DNA of 64,000 nucleotides from RHLJ01 sp965242845 (GTDB lineage Bacteria; Bacteroidota; Rhodothermia; Balneolales; Balneolaceae). Positions within the stretch are counted from its first letter, which is position 1. Every line of letters begins with the position of its first letter. Positions 1 to 8,509 of the stretch are shown piece by piece. The notes under the pieces were generated by a model that was given only the letters and a program-made list of their open reading frames with translations, was not told the DNA's origin and made no database searches. The stretch is from contig CBDETC010000002.1 of NCBI GenBank assembly GCA_965242845.1, forward strand, positions 1,240,001 through 1,304,000, given 5' to 3'. Made by a program: the position numbers and the translations under genes.

Positions 1-951
1 GTAAGTTGATCCTTTTCCGTAATAGAAGTCATCGAAGCTTTCTCTTGTGTAGTACAAGGACTGGATTTGATCCAGTTCATCTGCATGGTACTCAGCAATA
101 TTTGCTGTTAAATCCTGGTTTCGTTGAGGAGTAAGAGGATGGGTTCGGCTTGGGATACCTGGCTGAAAAAAGAAGGTAGAGTTGCTCCCCATTTCATGAT
201 GGTCGGTAAGAATATTTGGCTTCCACTCCTGGAACTTAGCAATTCTTCCCTTGCTTTCAGGGTGTTGTACCAGCATCCAGTCGCGATTTAAGTCAAACCA
301 GTAGTGATTGGTTCTTCCTCCGGGCCAAACCTCGCTGTACTCTCTACTATCAGGATCCGTTACTAACACGTTTTTGCTCTTGTGCATATTCGCCCAGTGT
401 GCAAACCTGTTTAGTCCATCAGGATTAATATTTGGATCGACAAGAACAACTGCATTGTCCAGTAACTCATCTATTTCTCTTCCCTGAGCAGCGGCTAAAT
501 GGTAAACTACAGCAAGCGATGCATTGGCCCCACTTGGTTCATTGCCATGAACGCTGTAACTCAGTTGAACAACTACGGGCATAGACGAAATATCCAAATC
601 TTCGGAAAGATCAGGGTTCGATAAACTCACATGCTGTCGTTTTATCTCTTCAATGTTGCGATGATTTTCGGGAGAGGTAATTACCAGGGAAAGCAGAGCC
701 CTGTTTCCGTGGCTTCTTGCATACTCAGTAATAGTAACACGATCGGACGCTTCCGCAACTGCGTACATATATTGAACGAGTTGGTCGTGGCGTACATGCC
801 ATTCCCCCAATTCTGCACCTAATACAGATTTAGGTGTAGGTATGCTTTGGTCATAATTCACACCTTCCACAAGAAAATAATCGAGTGTTTGCTGAGCTGA
901 CAGCGAGGTGGAGAAAACAAGAATTGAGAATAAGACGAGCAGTTTTTTCAT
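1..951 (-). CDS. M14 family zinc carboxypeptidase, C-terminus off window
   Basis: The reading frame opens at ATG 951 and runs open for 317 codons to the left edge, so the C-terminus is missing. Residues 1-20 form a signal peptide (Lys-Lys, then hydrophobic, ending SLSAQQ). The M14 zinc motif HGNE is at His135-Glu138, followed by NPDG and NRDW blocks and a His pair at 251-252 in TDHHEMG that supplies the third zinc ligand. The family removes C-terminal residues from peptides. The catalytic Glu would lie beyond the window. A periplasmic or secreted location is inferred from the signal peptide. Many relatives in this phylum are longer and carry extra C-terminal domains, which cannot be checked here. 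Confidence 0.88.
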   Translation of the reverse strand, partial: MKKLLVLFSILVFSTSLSAQQTLDYFLVEGVNYDQSIPTPKSVLGAELGEWHVRHDQLVQYMYAVAEASDRVTITEYARSHGNRALLSLVITSPENHRNIEEIKRQHVSLSNPDLSEDLDISSMPVVVQLSYSVHGNEPSGANASLAVVYHLAAAQGREIDELLDNAVVLVDPNINPDGLNRFAHWANMHKSKNVLVTDPDSREYSEVWPGGRTNHYWFDLNRDWMLVQHPESKGRIAKFQEWKPNILTDHHEMGSNSTFFFQPGIPSRTHPLTPQRNQDLTANIAEYHADELDQIQSLYYTRESFDDFYYGKGSTY

Positions 952-1101
952 AGTGTATAGTTAGAGTTCCCTAAATTGAGGCTAATAGTAGTTTTTCAAA
1001 TTGAAAAATGCTGAAAAAGGTTTCTGAATAACTGAAAGTAACTTGTGTTCAAGGTTTTAAAAAAAATTTGTACTCTCAACCAGCAAACCAACCTCTTTTG
1101 A

Positions 1102-2373
1102 ATGGAAGAAAAGATCAATAAGACAAAATCCACGCTCCGTTATGCTCTTGGACCGGGACTAATTTTAGCCGCAGCGGCTATTGGGGTTTCTCACCTGGTT
1201 CAATCAACTCGGGCTGGGGCCGAATACGGCTTTCTACTTATTTGGGCAGTGATTCTCGCTAATGCTTCAAAGTACCCATTCATTGAATTTGGTCCCCGAT
1301 ACACCATTACCGCTAAAGAAAGCCTAGTACAGGGTTATCAGCGGCTGGGTAAATGGGCAATCTGGACTTTTGGAAGCTTCACTGTCATTACCATGTGCGT
1401 TGTTCAGGCTGCAGTTACCATAGTTACTGCGAGTTTGGCCGCCGAACTCACCGGGCTGGAGCTCACTCCATTAATCTGGAGTGTCATTTTGTTAACTATC
1501 TGTTTTCTGATTTTAAGCCGGGGACAGTACAGTGCTTTGGACGGGGCCATCAAGGTGATTATTGTTGTTCTTTCAATCTCTACCGTCATTGCCCTGATCA
1601 TTGCTATCGTTTATAAAGGAGGTGCGCCCAGGCCGGAGCCCGCATCTATCTGGACAGAACAAGGGGTGTTTTTTCTAATCGCTTTGATGGGCTGGATGCC
1701 GATCCTGATCGATGGCTCAACCTGGCATTCTCTTTGGATTCTTGAGCGGGTTAAGCAAACTGGTTATTTCCCTTCTTTAAAAGAGAGCCTTACTGATTTC
1801 AATATTGGTTATATCGGAGCTGGAGTTATGGCCACTGGTTTTCTTTCATTGGGCGCCCTGATTATGTTTGGTTCAGGAGTTAATTTTGCATCAAGCGGCT
1901 CTGTTTTCGCTACCCAGTTTGTAAGTTTATATACCTCTACTCTCGGCGACTGGGCATATTGGATTATCATTGTTTGTGCATTCAGCGCCATGTTCAGTAC
2001 TATTCTAACTGTTACTGATGGCTATCCTCGTATATGTGCTCACCTATTATCTTTGAACGCACCTGAAGAACAAAAGGAAAATCCTCCCTTATTTAAGAGT
2101 TATAAATTTCTTCTCTTTGTTATCTCAGTTCTCTCGATTGGAGTTCTTTATATAACAGGAACTCGATTCATTTTTATGGTGGATCTGGCTACTACTATTT
2201 CCTTTTTAACTGCGCCTGTTTTCGCCTTTATTAATTATAAACTTATCTACTCAAAGCATTTTCCCGAAGAACATAAACCGCCTTTTTGGCTAAAACTGAT
2301 GAGTTGGGGAGGAATGATTTTTATTACTGGCTTTGCTCTGGTATTCTTGTATTGGAAACTGATTTATGGATAG
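1102..2373 (+). CDS. Nramp-family transporter with non-canonical metal site
   Basis: A 423-residue polytopic membrane protein with about 11 hydrophobic segments. The block AGAEYG (residues 38-43) and the surrounding TM1 match Nramp/MntH divalent-metal transporters. The TM1 metal-binding DPGN of the canonical family is replaced by GVSH (about residues 28-31). In TM6 the canonical MPH reads MPI (Met199-Pro200 kept, His lost). The family fold is clear; Mn2+ or Fe2+ as substrate is not, because the coordinating Asp and Asn are absent. It stands alone, 18 bp upstream of a hemolysin III gene that may be co-transcribed. Confidence 0.8.
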   Translation: MEEKINKTKSTLRYALGPGLILAAAAIGVSHLVQSTRAGAEYGFLLIWAVILANASKYPFIEFGPRYTITAKESLVQGYQRLGKWAIWTFGSFTVITMCVVQAAVTIVTASLAAELTGLELTPLIWSVILLTICFLILSRGQYSALDGAIKVIIVVLSISTVIALIIAIVYKGGAPRPEPASIWTEQGVFFLIALMGWMPILIDGSTWHSLWILERVKQTGYFPSLKESLTDFNIGYIGAGVMATGFLSLGALIMFGSGVNFASSGSVFATQFVSLYTSTLGDWAYWIIIVCAFSAMFSTILTVTDGYPRICAHLLSLNAPEEQKENPPLFKSYKFLLFVISVLSIGVLYITGTRFIFMVDLATTISFLTAPVFAFINYKLIYSKHFPEEHKPPFWLKLMSWGGMIFITGFALVFLYWKLIYG

Positions 2374-2391
2374 AAACCCCATTCCAAATTG

Positions 2392-3045
2392 ATGAAATAC
2401 ATTTTTCCTTTACGCGAGCCCTTCAATGCTATTTCACATTTGATTGGTGCGATAATCGCAATTGCCTGGACTTTTCTTCTTCTGTTTAAAGAACCGGACC
2501 AAAGCCCGGGGCATTTGCTTGCCTTTGGTGTTTATGGGCTTACCGTTTTCCTGATGTTCTTTTCCAGCGCGGTATATCATTCTATTAATGTTTCATTTGA
2601 AAAGGAGGAGTTCTTCCGGCTTTTGGATCATATCATGATCTACCTGGTTATTGCAGGAAGCTATACTCCTATGTGTATCATCGTTTTAGAAGGGGACTGG
2701 CAGATTGGAATGCTCATCGGGATTTGGGCTTTTGCCTTAATTGGTACGTTAAAAAAAATTTTTTGGCTGAATGCTCCAAGGCGGTTTTCCACTGGGTTAT
2801 ATCTGCTCATGGGCTGGCTGGCTGTACTTATATTTCCCATAATCTGGAGGGAGCTTCCCCATTGGTTTTCATATTGGATAGTAATTGGCGGGCTTTTCTA
2901 CTCCGTTGGGGCAGTAATTTATATTATTGAAAAGCCTAATTTTTCGGATCGATTTGGCTTCCATGAACTATGGCATTTATTTGTGATGGCTGGAGCTTTC
3001 TCTCATTTTTGGGCTAATTATAAATATTTGCCCGCCCTCTCATAA
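2392..3045 (+). CDS. Hemolysin III / PAQR family membrane protein
   Basis: A 217-residue protein with seven predicted membrane segments. PAQR/HlyIII signatures are visible: SAVYH (Ser-x3-His) after TM2, Asp in LLDHIMIY, and HELWH (His-x3-His) near the C-terminus. In PAQR relatives these His and Asp residues bind zinc. An in-frame TTG lies one codon upstream (2389), but ATG 2392 is the simpler start. Despite the name, most bacterial members have no demonstrated haemolytic role; a membrane-lipid or stress role is possible. It lies 18 bp after the Nramp-like gene on the same strand. Confidence 0.85.
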   Translation: MKYIFPLREPFNAISHLIGAIIAIAWTFLLLFKEPDQSPGHLLAFGVYGLTVFLMFFSSAVYHSINVSFEKEEFFRLLDHIMIYLVIAGSYTPMCIIVLEGDWQIGMLIGIWAFALIGTLKKIFWLNAPRRFSTGLYLLMGWLAVLIFPIIWRELPHWFSYWIVIGGLFYSVGAVIYIIEKPNFSDRFGFHELWHLFVMAGAFSHFWANYKYLPALS

Positions 3046-3112
3046 TTCTGATTTCTCATATTCGTTAAAGCCAAGTATATTTATCCCGTCTTGTAAGATT
3101 CTGATTTCAAAA

Positions 3113-3682
3113 ATGATATTTGGTCGCATCCCTCTTTCTCTATTTGCTGTATTCTTTTTATTAATTAGCTGTCTTCCTGAGAAGTCAGAAAGCCCGGAAC
3201 AACCAGCGCCAATTGGAAACAGAAAAAGCCCCATAGCTATTTCGTCTATTAAGCATAGTGGTACCTATATAAAAGTGGTATATGGACAGCCTTACAGAAA
3301 CGGAAGAGACATTTTTGGAGAATGGGAACCTTATGGAGAAGTTTGGAGAACAGGAGCTAATGAAGCTACTGAAATCACTTTTTCTCAGCCTGTGTTTATG
3401 GGTGAGAATGTGATAGAGGCCGGGACTTATGCTTTATTTACCATTCCAAATGAAGATGAATGGACAATTATTCTAAATAATGACCTTGGTCAATGGGGCG
3501 CCTTTGAATACTCCAGCGAAAGAGATTATATCCGCTTTAATGCCCCAGTTATTAACCTGGAATCACCTGTCGAGGCTTTTTCTATTGAATTCACGGAAGT
3601 GAGCTATTCACTAACTACCATGATTATGGTTTGGGATATGATCAAAGTTGAAGTCCCTATTCGTTTCTACGAGCAGGGCTAA
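3113..3682 (+). CDS. DUF2911 family lipoprotein
   Basis: 189 residues. An N-terminal hydrophobic stretch ends in a lipobox (LLISC), so it is probably lipid-anchored. The body matches DUF2911, a Bacteroidota-rich family: YGQPYRNGRDIFG, then VWRTGANEATEI, then GTYALFTIPNE, and WDMIKVEVPI at the end. The family appears to be a single beta-sandwich domain of unknown function. A short spacer follows with an inverted repeat that probably terminates transcription before the convergent gene. Confidence 0.8.
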   Translation: MIFGRIPLSLFAVFFLLISCLPEKSESPEQPAPIGNRKSPIAISSIKHSGTYIKVVYGQPYRNGRDIFGEWEPYGEVWRTGANEATEITFSQPVFMGENVIEAGTYALFTIPNEDEWTIILNNDLGQWGAFEYSSERDYIRFNAPVINLESPVEAFSIEFTEVSYSLTTMIMVWDMIKVEVPIRFYEQG

Positions 3683-3694
3683 GAAAGAGATAAG

Positions 3695-3741
3695 TGAGAG
3701 GAGAATAGTGAGGCAATTTCACTCTTCTCCTTTCTCCTCTC
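3695..3741. terminator. Inverted repeat between convergent genes
   Basis: Purine-rich GAGAGGAGAATAGTGA is followed after a 7-base loop by TCACTCTTCTCC and TCTCCTCTC, giving a long imperfect hairpin. It lies between the ends of the DUF2911 gene (plus) and the AtuA-like gene (minus), so a bidirectional terminator is likely. There is no clean U-run, so it may instead be a dispersed palindromic repeat. Confidence 0.5.
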
Positions 3742-3748
3742 GGTAAAA

Positions 3749-4090
3749 TTAATCTACCAGCTGTAGCAGCTCTTCTGGTACATCAATATCCATTCTCAAT
3801 ACCTGGGATGCGTGCGTTTTTCCCTGGGCGTCCAATTTTAAAGAAACCGTTCCTCCTCCACCCAGACTCTCATTTAAAATGAAATTCAACGCTCCGATAT
3901 TCGGAAGCTCGTATCGTTCTACATCACCCTTGCACACATGCTTCATATGATCCTTCACCCGATCAGAGGTGAGGGTTTCCTTCAGGAAGGGGTATATCTC
4001 TGGATGGCGTGCGATAATCCCAACATTACTTCCATTTCCTTTATCACCGCTTCTTCCGTGGGCAATTTTTAAGAGCTTTACTACAGGCAT
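3749..4090 (-). CDS. Stand-alone AtuA-like ferredoxin-fold protein
   Basis: 113 residues starting MPVVKLLKIAHGRSGDKG. The RSGDKGN motif and the LGGGGT glycine run match the small C-terminal domain found on AtuA/DUF1446 (acyclic terpene utilization) proteins. The large AtuA partner domain is not nearby, so this is either a separate subunit whose partner lies elsewhere or a stand-alone use of the domain. No catalytic function can be assigned. It sits 12 bp downstream of a small lipoprotein gene and converges on the DUF2911 gene. Confidence 0.7.
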   Translation of the reverse strand: MPVVKLLKIAHGRSGDKGNGSNVGIIARHPEIYPFLKETLTSDRVKDHMKHVCKGDVERYELPNIGALNFILNESLGGGGTVSLKLDAQGKTHASQVLRMDIDVPEELLQLVD

Positions 4091-4102
4091 TTATATTTTT
4101 GA

Positions 4103-4435
4103 TTATTCCAGTACAAAGTTAAATATCTCTTCTTCGGGATCAAACCAGTAGTAAACGATTACTGGTTCTCCTTCCTCAAAGCCAACAATAGTGCTCTTAT
4201 CAAAGCTCCTGGAGTTGTTAGCACTCACCCTGTTCTCATCACTTGATACAGGGGCCCAGTCAATTACTGCTGCCGTTTCCTGGTCAACTGCAAAGATGTA
4301 CACGGAGCTGTTGGTTCCATTTTGGACGAGAAGCTCATTTCTGGTAAATGATGCATTAACCTCGTTCTCATCTTCGAATATAGAGCACCCCAAAAGAGTA
4401 CACAGACCAAAAAGCAGTATATATGTGATTTTCAT
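4103..4435 (-). CDS. Small lipoprotein, unknown function
   Basis: About 110 residues from the preferred start at 4435; an upstream in-frame ATG at 4447 would add four residues that do not fit a signal peptide. The N-terminus MKITYILLFGLCTLLGC is a clean lipoprotein signal with Cys17. The mature part is acidic, with alternating hydrophobic residues (YIFAVDQETAAVIDW) that suggest a small beta domain. I do not recognise the family. It may be co-transcribed with the AtuA-like gene just downstream. Confidence 0.65.
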   Translation of the reverse strand: MKITYILLFGLCTLLGCSIFEDENEVNASFTRNELLVQNGTNSSVYIFAVDQETAAVIDWAPVSSDENRVSANNSRSFDKSTIVGFEEGEPVIVYYWFDPEEEIFNFVLE

Positions 4436-4540
4436 TCTCAACTCCAACTTTAGTCAATACTAAGGATATTGAACGAGAATTTTTGCCTTTCATTTTCCTT
4501 ATTTAATGTTTCTGTTCTAGTATTTATTATAAGGCCAATC

Positions 4541-4777
4541 ATGTACGATTCTTCTTTCCTTATAAAAATGGTACAGGCGAAAATGCCCTTCGGTAAATAT
4601 GAAGGTCATTATGTAACCGAGCTTCCCGTTTATTACCTCGAATGGTTTAACAGGGAGGGCTTTCCTTCAGGGCAGCTCGGGCAGTATCTTTCCACCATGT
4701 TTGAGATTAAAACAAATGGGCTGGATGAAATTCTTGCTCCTATTAAAAGAGAGTTCCGGAGGAAAATCTGTCCATGA
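4541..4777 (+). CDS. DUF3820 family protein
   Basis: 78 residues from ATG 4541. The open frame extends upstream to 4469, but those residues are hydrophobic and not part of the family. MPFGKYEG, LPVYYLEWF, and FPSGQLG followed by FEIKTNGL match DUF3820 (the quorum-sensing-regulated virulence factor fold), a small domain of uncertain function. A further in-frame ATG lies at 4568. The stop overlaps the next start as ATGA, so it is translationally coupled to the potassium-channel gene. No functional link between the two is known to me. Confidence 0.75.
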   Translation: MYDSSFLIKMVQAKMPFGKYEGHYVTELPVYYLEWFNREGFPSGQLGQYLSTMFEIKTNGLDEILAPIKREFRRKICP

Positions 4778-6459
4778 AGTTCTTTACCTCGCAAATCAGT
4801 TATTTCATCGCGAACCGCTCTGCCAAGACGAACATAAATCGTCTTCTTAAATTTATCGGTATTCTGATTGGGATCATCATCGTATATGGCGTGATCTTCC
4901 ATTTAATCATGGAATACGAAGGTCAGAAACATAGCTGGCTCACCGGTTTTTACTGGACCCTGGTTACTATGAGCACTCTCGGTTTTGGTGATATTACCTT
5001 TACTTCTGATCTTGGACGCTTCTTTTCCATTGTTGTTCTGGGTTCCGGGGTGGTTGTGCTGCTAATCATGCTTCCATTTACATTTATCGAATTCTTTTAT
5101 GCTCCATGGATGGAGGCTCAATCACGTGCACGGGCGCCAAGGGAATTACCAGAGGACAAAAAAGACCACATTGTAATCACCTCTTTCGATCCTATTACCA
5201 AAGCTCTAATTGAAAAGCTTTGCCAATACAACCACGATTATGTTTTACTGGTCCAGGACTTACAGGAGGCCCTGGATTTATACGACGATGGATACCGAGT
5301 AATGCTCGGAGATCCTAACGATCCTGCTACTTATGAAAGGATTCGAATTCATAATGCAGCTATGGTGGTCACCACTGGTAACGATATGTTTAATACCAAT
5401 GTGGCCCATACCGTGAGGGAATTCAACCCGGATATCAAGATTGTATCTACGGTCAATTCACATGATTCTATCGACATCCTAAAACTGGCTGGTTGTGATC
5501 ATGTACTCCATATGGGCAATATGCTTGGGCGGGCATTATCAGCACGAACTCTTGGACAGGATGCACGGGTACATACTATTGGTCGTCTTGATGAATTAAT
5601 TATCGCAGAAGCAACCGCTTATGAAACGCCACTGGTTGGTAAAACGATTCGGGAAAGCCAACTCCGAGAAAAACTGGGCATTCATGTCGTTGGGATATGG
5701 AACAGGGGGCACTTCCTCAGTTCTCATCCGGATACCGTTATTGAAAGTCATAGTGTGCTTATGCTTGCTGGTTCCATTAATCAGCTTCGTAAATACGATG
5801 AAATGTTTGGGATATATGGATTGAGTGATGATCCGGTAATCATCATTGGTGGGGGAAGAGTGGGTCGAGCTGCTGCTTATCACCTCAAGCGCCGGAATAT
5901 TCGATTTAAAATTGTGGATAAAAACCCTGACCGTATTTTATCGGACAACTTTATTCATGGAGATGCCGCTGATCTTTCTACCCTAAAAAAAGCCGGAATT
6001 GAAACCGCCCATTCTATACTGATAAGTACTAATCAGGACGATGTAAACATTTTCCTAACCATTTACGCCCGTCATTTACGTCCCAACATTCATATCGTTG
6101 CCCGGTCAACGGTTGAGCGAAATGTAAAGCCTTTACATAGGGCCGGAGCTGATTTTGTGTTGTCGTACGCCTCAATGGGAGCCAATGCCATTTTCAATAT
6201 TTATGAGCAAAACGACATTATCATGATTGCTGAGGGATTGAATGTTTTCAGCATGAAAACCCCAAAGAAGCTACAGGGAAAAACTATTATTGAGACAGAT
6301 ATTCGTCATAAAACGGGGTGTAGTATTATCTCTTATACCAAAGATGGAAATCAGGTGATCAACCCAAATCCTTCTGACCCTATCCCTGAAGATGGAGAGA
6401 TTATTTTGATTGGAGAGACAGAATCTGAGCAGAAATTTATTGATCTGTATGGGGATTGA
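4774..6459 (+). CDS. Two-TM potassium channel with tandem RCK/TrkA domains
   Basis: 561 residues. TM1 is at about 24-46, a pore loop carries the K+ selectivity filter TLGFGD (68-73), and TM2 is at about 81-107. The cytoplasmic part holds two RCK units, each with a TrkA-N and TrkA-C half (about 130-345 and 353-561). The second has a proper nucleotide-binding GGGRVG (about 359-364). The equivalent position in the first reads TSFDPIT and lacks the glycine pattern. This is the tandem-RCK arrangement of channels such as GsuK, gated by nucleotides or ions. It is coupled by a 4-bp overlap to the DUF3820 gene. Confidence 0.9.
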   Translation: MKFFTSQISYFIANRSAKTNINRLLKFIGILIGIIIVYGVIFHLIMEYEGQKHSWLTGFYWTLVTMSTLGFGDITFTSDLGRFFSIVVLGSGVVVLLIMLPFTFIEFFYAPWMEAQSRARAPRELPEDKKDHIVITSFDPITKALIEKLCQYNHDYVLLVQDLQEALDLYDDGYRVMLGDPNDPATYERIRIHNAAMVVTTGNDMFNTNVAHTVREFNPDIKIVSTVNSHDSIDILKLAGCDHVLHMGNMLGRALSARTLGQDARVHTIGRLDELIIAEATAYETPLVGKTIRESQLREKLGIHVVGIWNRGHFLSSHPDTVIESHSVLMLAGSINQLRKYDEMFGIYGLSDDPVIIIGGGRVGRAAAYHLKRRNIRFKIVDKNPDRILSDNFIHGDAADLSTLKKAGIETAHSILISTNQDDVNIFLTIYARHLRPNIHIVARSTVERNVKPLHRAGADFVLSYASMGANAIFNIYEQNDIIMIAEGLNVFSMKTPKKLQGKTIIETDIRHKTGCSIISYTKDGNQVINPNPSDPIPEDGEIILIGETESEQKFIDLYGD

Positions 6460-6475
6460 ACTAAATAGTTGTTAG

Positions 6476-7075
6476 CTAAAAAGATTTTATAAACTCACCC
6501 TCTATTCGTTTTAATTCTGAATCAGCAGCATATATGATTTCGAACTCCCCTTTAGCATAGGATGTAGTGAGTTCTGTCAGAACGAATTTCCCCGATTCTA
6601 TTTCCTCCCCTTCGTATCTCACTCCTCCTTCCCAAATCACCGATTTTACAAAAAACTTATACGGTTCATATAGATCTGGGTGGTATTCATCAGAAGTAAA
6701 ATTAGTGTATTCCTTGTTTATTTCTACTGGAATATCTGGTACCTCCATTTGAAGAATAAGTGTCGAAAGAATTATTGTAGCATCTTTATTATAATCTATT
6801 ACATTCAAATGTAGCCAAAATGATTCCTGTTCATTTTCTTCCAATGTTGGATTAAACCTTTCTGAAATAGTAAATCGCACTTCTGAAGAATCTGTAAATT
6901 GAAATGTCGTTATTGTATCGGCTTCTACTTCTATTTCAATAAAAGATTCCTCGTTCACTTCCTGGCTTTTGATGTCTTCTTTATTTGATAGAGCGTATGC
7001 GTTAAACAGTATAAAAAGTGCTGGTAGTATCAGGAAAGTGAGGAGTCTTATATCGAGATTAGCTTCAATTTTCAT
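6476..7075 (-). CDS. Exported protein, unknown function
   Basis: 199 residues with an N-terminal hydrophobic segment (about 9-29) that could be a signal peptide or membrane anchor; no lipobox is seen. The C-terminal half has the pattern SGKFVL, then KGEF, then IEGEFI, which resembles the end of the neighbouring lipoprotein (SGVLVI, YGDF, VKGRFI). The two may be diverged duplicates of a beta-sandwich domain (inference). It overlaps the upstream gene by 11 bp, so co-expression is likely. No family recognised. Confidence 0.6.
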   Translation of the reverse strand: MKIEANLDIRLLTFLILPALFILFNAYALSNKEDIKSQEVNEESFIEIEVEADTITTFQFTDSSEVRFTISERFNPTLEENEQESFWLHLNVIDYNKDATIILSTLILQMEVPDIPVEINKEYTNFTSDEYHPDLYEPYKFFVKSVIWEGGVRYEGEEIESGKFVLTELTTSYAKGEFEIIYAADSELKRIEGEFIKSF

Positions 7076-7700
7076 TATTAATAATAAACCTCCCTTTTAC
7101 TTGAAGAGCATCTTCCTCTATCTCAAATTCATCTATAGTGTTAGTATATACATAAGCAAGTTCTGCTGTAAAATCCCCATATAAGCCTCCTTCTTCCGTT
7201 CTATCTATTACCAATACTCCTGACTGAGAAGTAAATTTTTTCATTGCAATCTGGCCAGTGTTTAATCTTCTTCCAAAATCCTGAATGTCAACTCTCATTA
7301 CGTTTAGAAAAGGAACGTCTGGCGATGAGTAAGGGTGTGGAAGATCACTATAATGATCAAGCTCATACGTACCCTTTTTTAGGTACTGATTACCGATTCT
7401 CAGACTTAATTGTATGTTATACTGTGCGTCTTCGTTTTCAACATTATTTATTGTGAATGAAATACTTGAAACAGAAAGGATTTTTTGTCGCCCTCTTTCA
7501 ATTGATGTAAAAGAATAACCCCATCTTTTATAGGAAGGAAGTGGAACTTCTTCATCCATGTCCTCATAAAAGTTCTCCTCCCCACTTAACTCTATGAACA
7601 CTAACCCTGGGTCAGTTGCCCTCCCTCCATCATCAGGTGAGCAACTATATGCGAGAAATGCTAAAACGATAACCCAGTATGACCTTATTTTTAATAGCAT
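7065..7700 (-). CDS. Lipoprotein, unknown function
   Basis: 211 residues. The signal ends in a lipobox LAYSC with Cys20, followed by an Asp/Gly-rich linker typical of exported lipoproteins in this phylum. The body appears to be all-beta and ends with SG-x-L-V, YGDF and VKGRFI strands that resemble the next gene's C-terminus. It is first in a two-gene unit (11-bp overlap). No catalytic motif seen; a surface or periplasmic role is all that can be inferred. Confidence 0.65.
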   Translation of the reverse strand: MLLKIRSYWVIVLAFLAYSCSPDDGGRATDPGLVFIELSGEENFYEDMDEEVPLPSYKRWGYSFTSIERGRQKILSVSSISFTINNVENEDAQYNIQLSLRIGNQYLKKGTYELDHYSDLPHPYSSPDVPFLNVMRVDIQDFGRRLNTGQIAMKKFTSQSGVLVIDRTEEGGLYGDFTAELAYVYTNTIDEFEIEEDALQVKGRFIINNEN

Positions 7701-7803
7701 ATACCAAGCTACTTTTTTAAAGGGAAAATTTCTTCATATTTATATGTAACATATTTTTTACATCACGTAAAGAATTTTCGACTTTGAACAAATAGAACGA
7801 ATT

Positions 7804-8250
7804 ATGTCTAAACAAGAAATTTTATCCTGGACCTCATTGGCAACCTCCTTATCGGTGCTGGTTTTTTATATCCTCATTAACTTTGGCTGGCCGGCTCTTT
7901 TCCCGGATTATTCAGGGAGCTTTTTCAAACTATTCTTTAATGTCTTCTGGATTGCAGTAATTATTGAAATCATTGTGGAGATCAGCCAGGGGAATAGTAA
8001 AGTTCAAAAAGACGAACGAGATTTCATTATTGAAGCAAAAGGTTTAAAGGTGGGATATAACATCCTGGTTATCACCTTGATGATTGCTTTAGTACAGGTA
8101 TTCATTTCTAATTTCACTAATAATTTTGTTCCGGAAGCTCCTTTCATATTAAAAATAAGCACCATCTTTCATTTCCTGTTCATTGCTTTATTCGCTGCTA
8201 GTGTGGCCAAGCGGGCTACAATGATTTATAACTATCGAAAGGACTACTAA
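7804..8250 (+). CDS. Four-TM membrane protein paired with XRE regulator (DUF2178-like)
   Basis: 148 residues with four hydrophobic segments (about 10-30, 38-58, 80-100, 112-132). A conserved-looking cytoplasmic stretch KDERDFIIEAKG lies between TM2 and TM3. This layout, followed immediately by a small XRE regulator, resembles DUF2178-type membrane proteins that are commonly encoded with such regulators. The regulator begins two bases after this stop. Function unknown; a sensor or partner for the regulator is a reasonable guess. Confidence 0.65.
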   Translation: MSKQEILSWTSLATSLSVLVFYILINFGWPALFPDYSGSFFKLFFNVFWIAVIIEIIVEISQGNSKVQKDERDFIIEAKGLKVGYNILVITLMIALVQVFISNFTNNFVPEAPFILKISTIFHFLFIALFAASVAKRATMIYNYRKDY

Positions 8251-8251
8251 A

Positions 8252-8470
8252 ATGGAAGAAGGAGCCATTGTAAATCAAATTCGAAAATTACGATTTCTGA
8301 ATGGAGAAATGACCCAGCAGGAACTAGCTGACAAAGTGGGAGTAACTCGCCAAACGATTAATGCTATCGAAGCAGCGAAATACTCCCCCTCACTGGAACT
8401 CGCTTTCAAGATAGCCACTATTTTCGAGCTACCCTTAGAAGAGGTATTTAAATACAAGACTAAGGATTAA
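8252..8470 (+). CDS. Small XRE-family HTH transcriptional regulator
   Basis: 72 residues, nearly all a helix-turn-helix domain: MTQQELADKVGVTRQTINAIE is the Cro/C1-type HTH, followed by YSPSLELAFKIATIFELPLEEVF. It is of the short YozG-like kind with no effector domain. It starts two bases after the four-TM membrane protein, which suggests a two-gene unit in which the membrane protein may control the regulator. A 33-bp palindrome lies 40 bp downstream, just before the SRPBCC-GyrI gene, and is a candidate target site (inference). Confidence 0.85.
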   Translation: MEEGAIVNQIRKLRFLNGEMTQQELADKVGVTRQTINAIEAAKYSPSLELAFKIATIFELPLEEVFKYKTKD

Positions 8471-8509
8471 AAAAAGACTTAACACTTCACTTTTTGATTT
8501 TTTGAATGT

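Noticed and set aside
631..822. 63-codon plus-strand frame at the left end
   Set aside because: Antisense to the M14 carboxypeptidase, which has conserved catalytic motifs.
4469..4540. Upstream extension of the DUF3820 gene
   Set aside because: The extra residues are hydrophobic and unlike the family start; ATG 4541 or 4568 fits better.
5913..5921. Perfect DnaA box TGTGGATAA
   Set aside because: It falls in the K+ channel coding sequence (Val-Asp-Lys codons) with no cluster around it; chance match.
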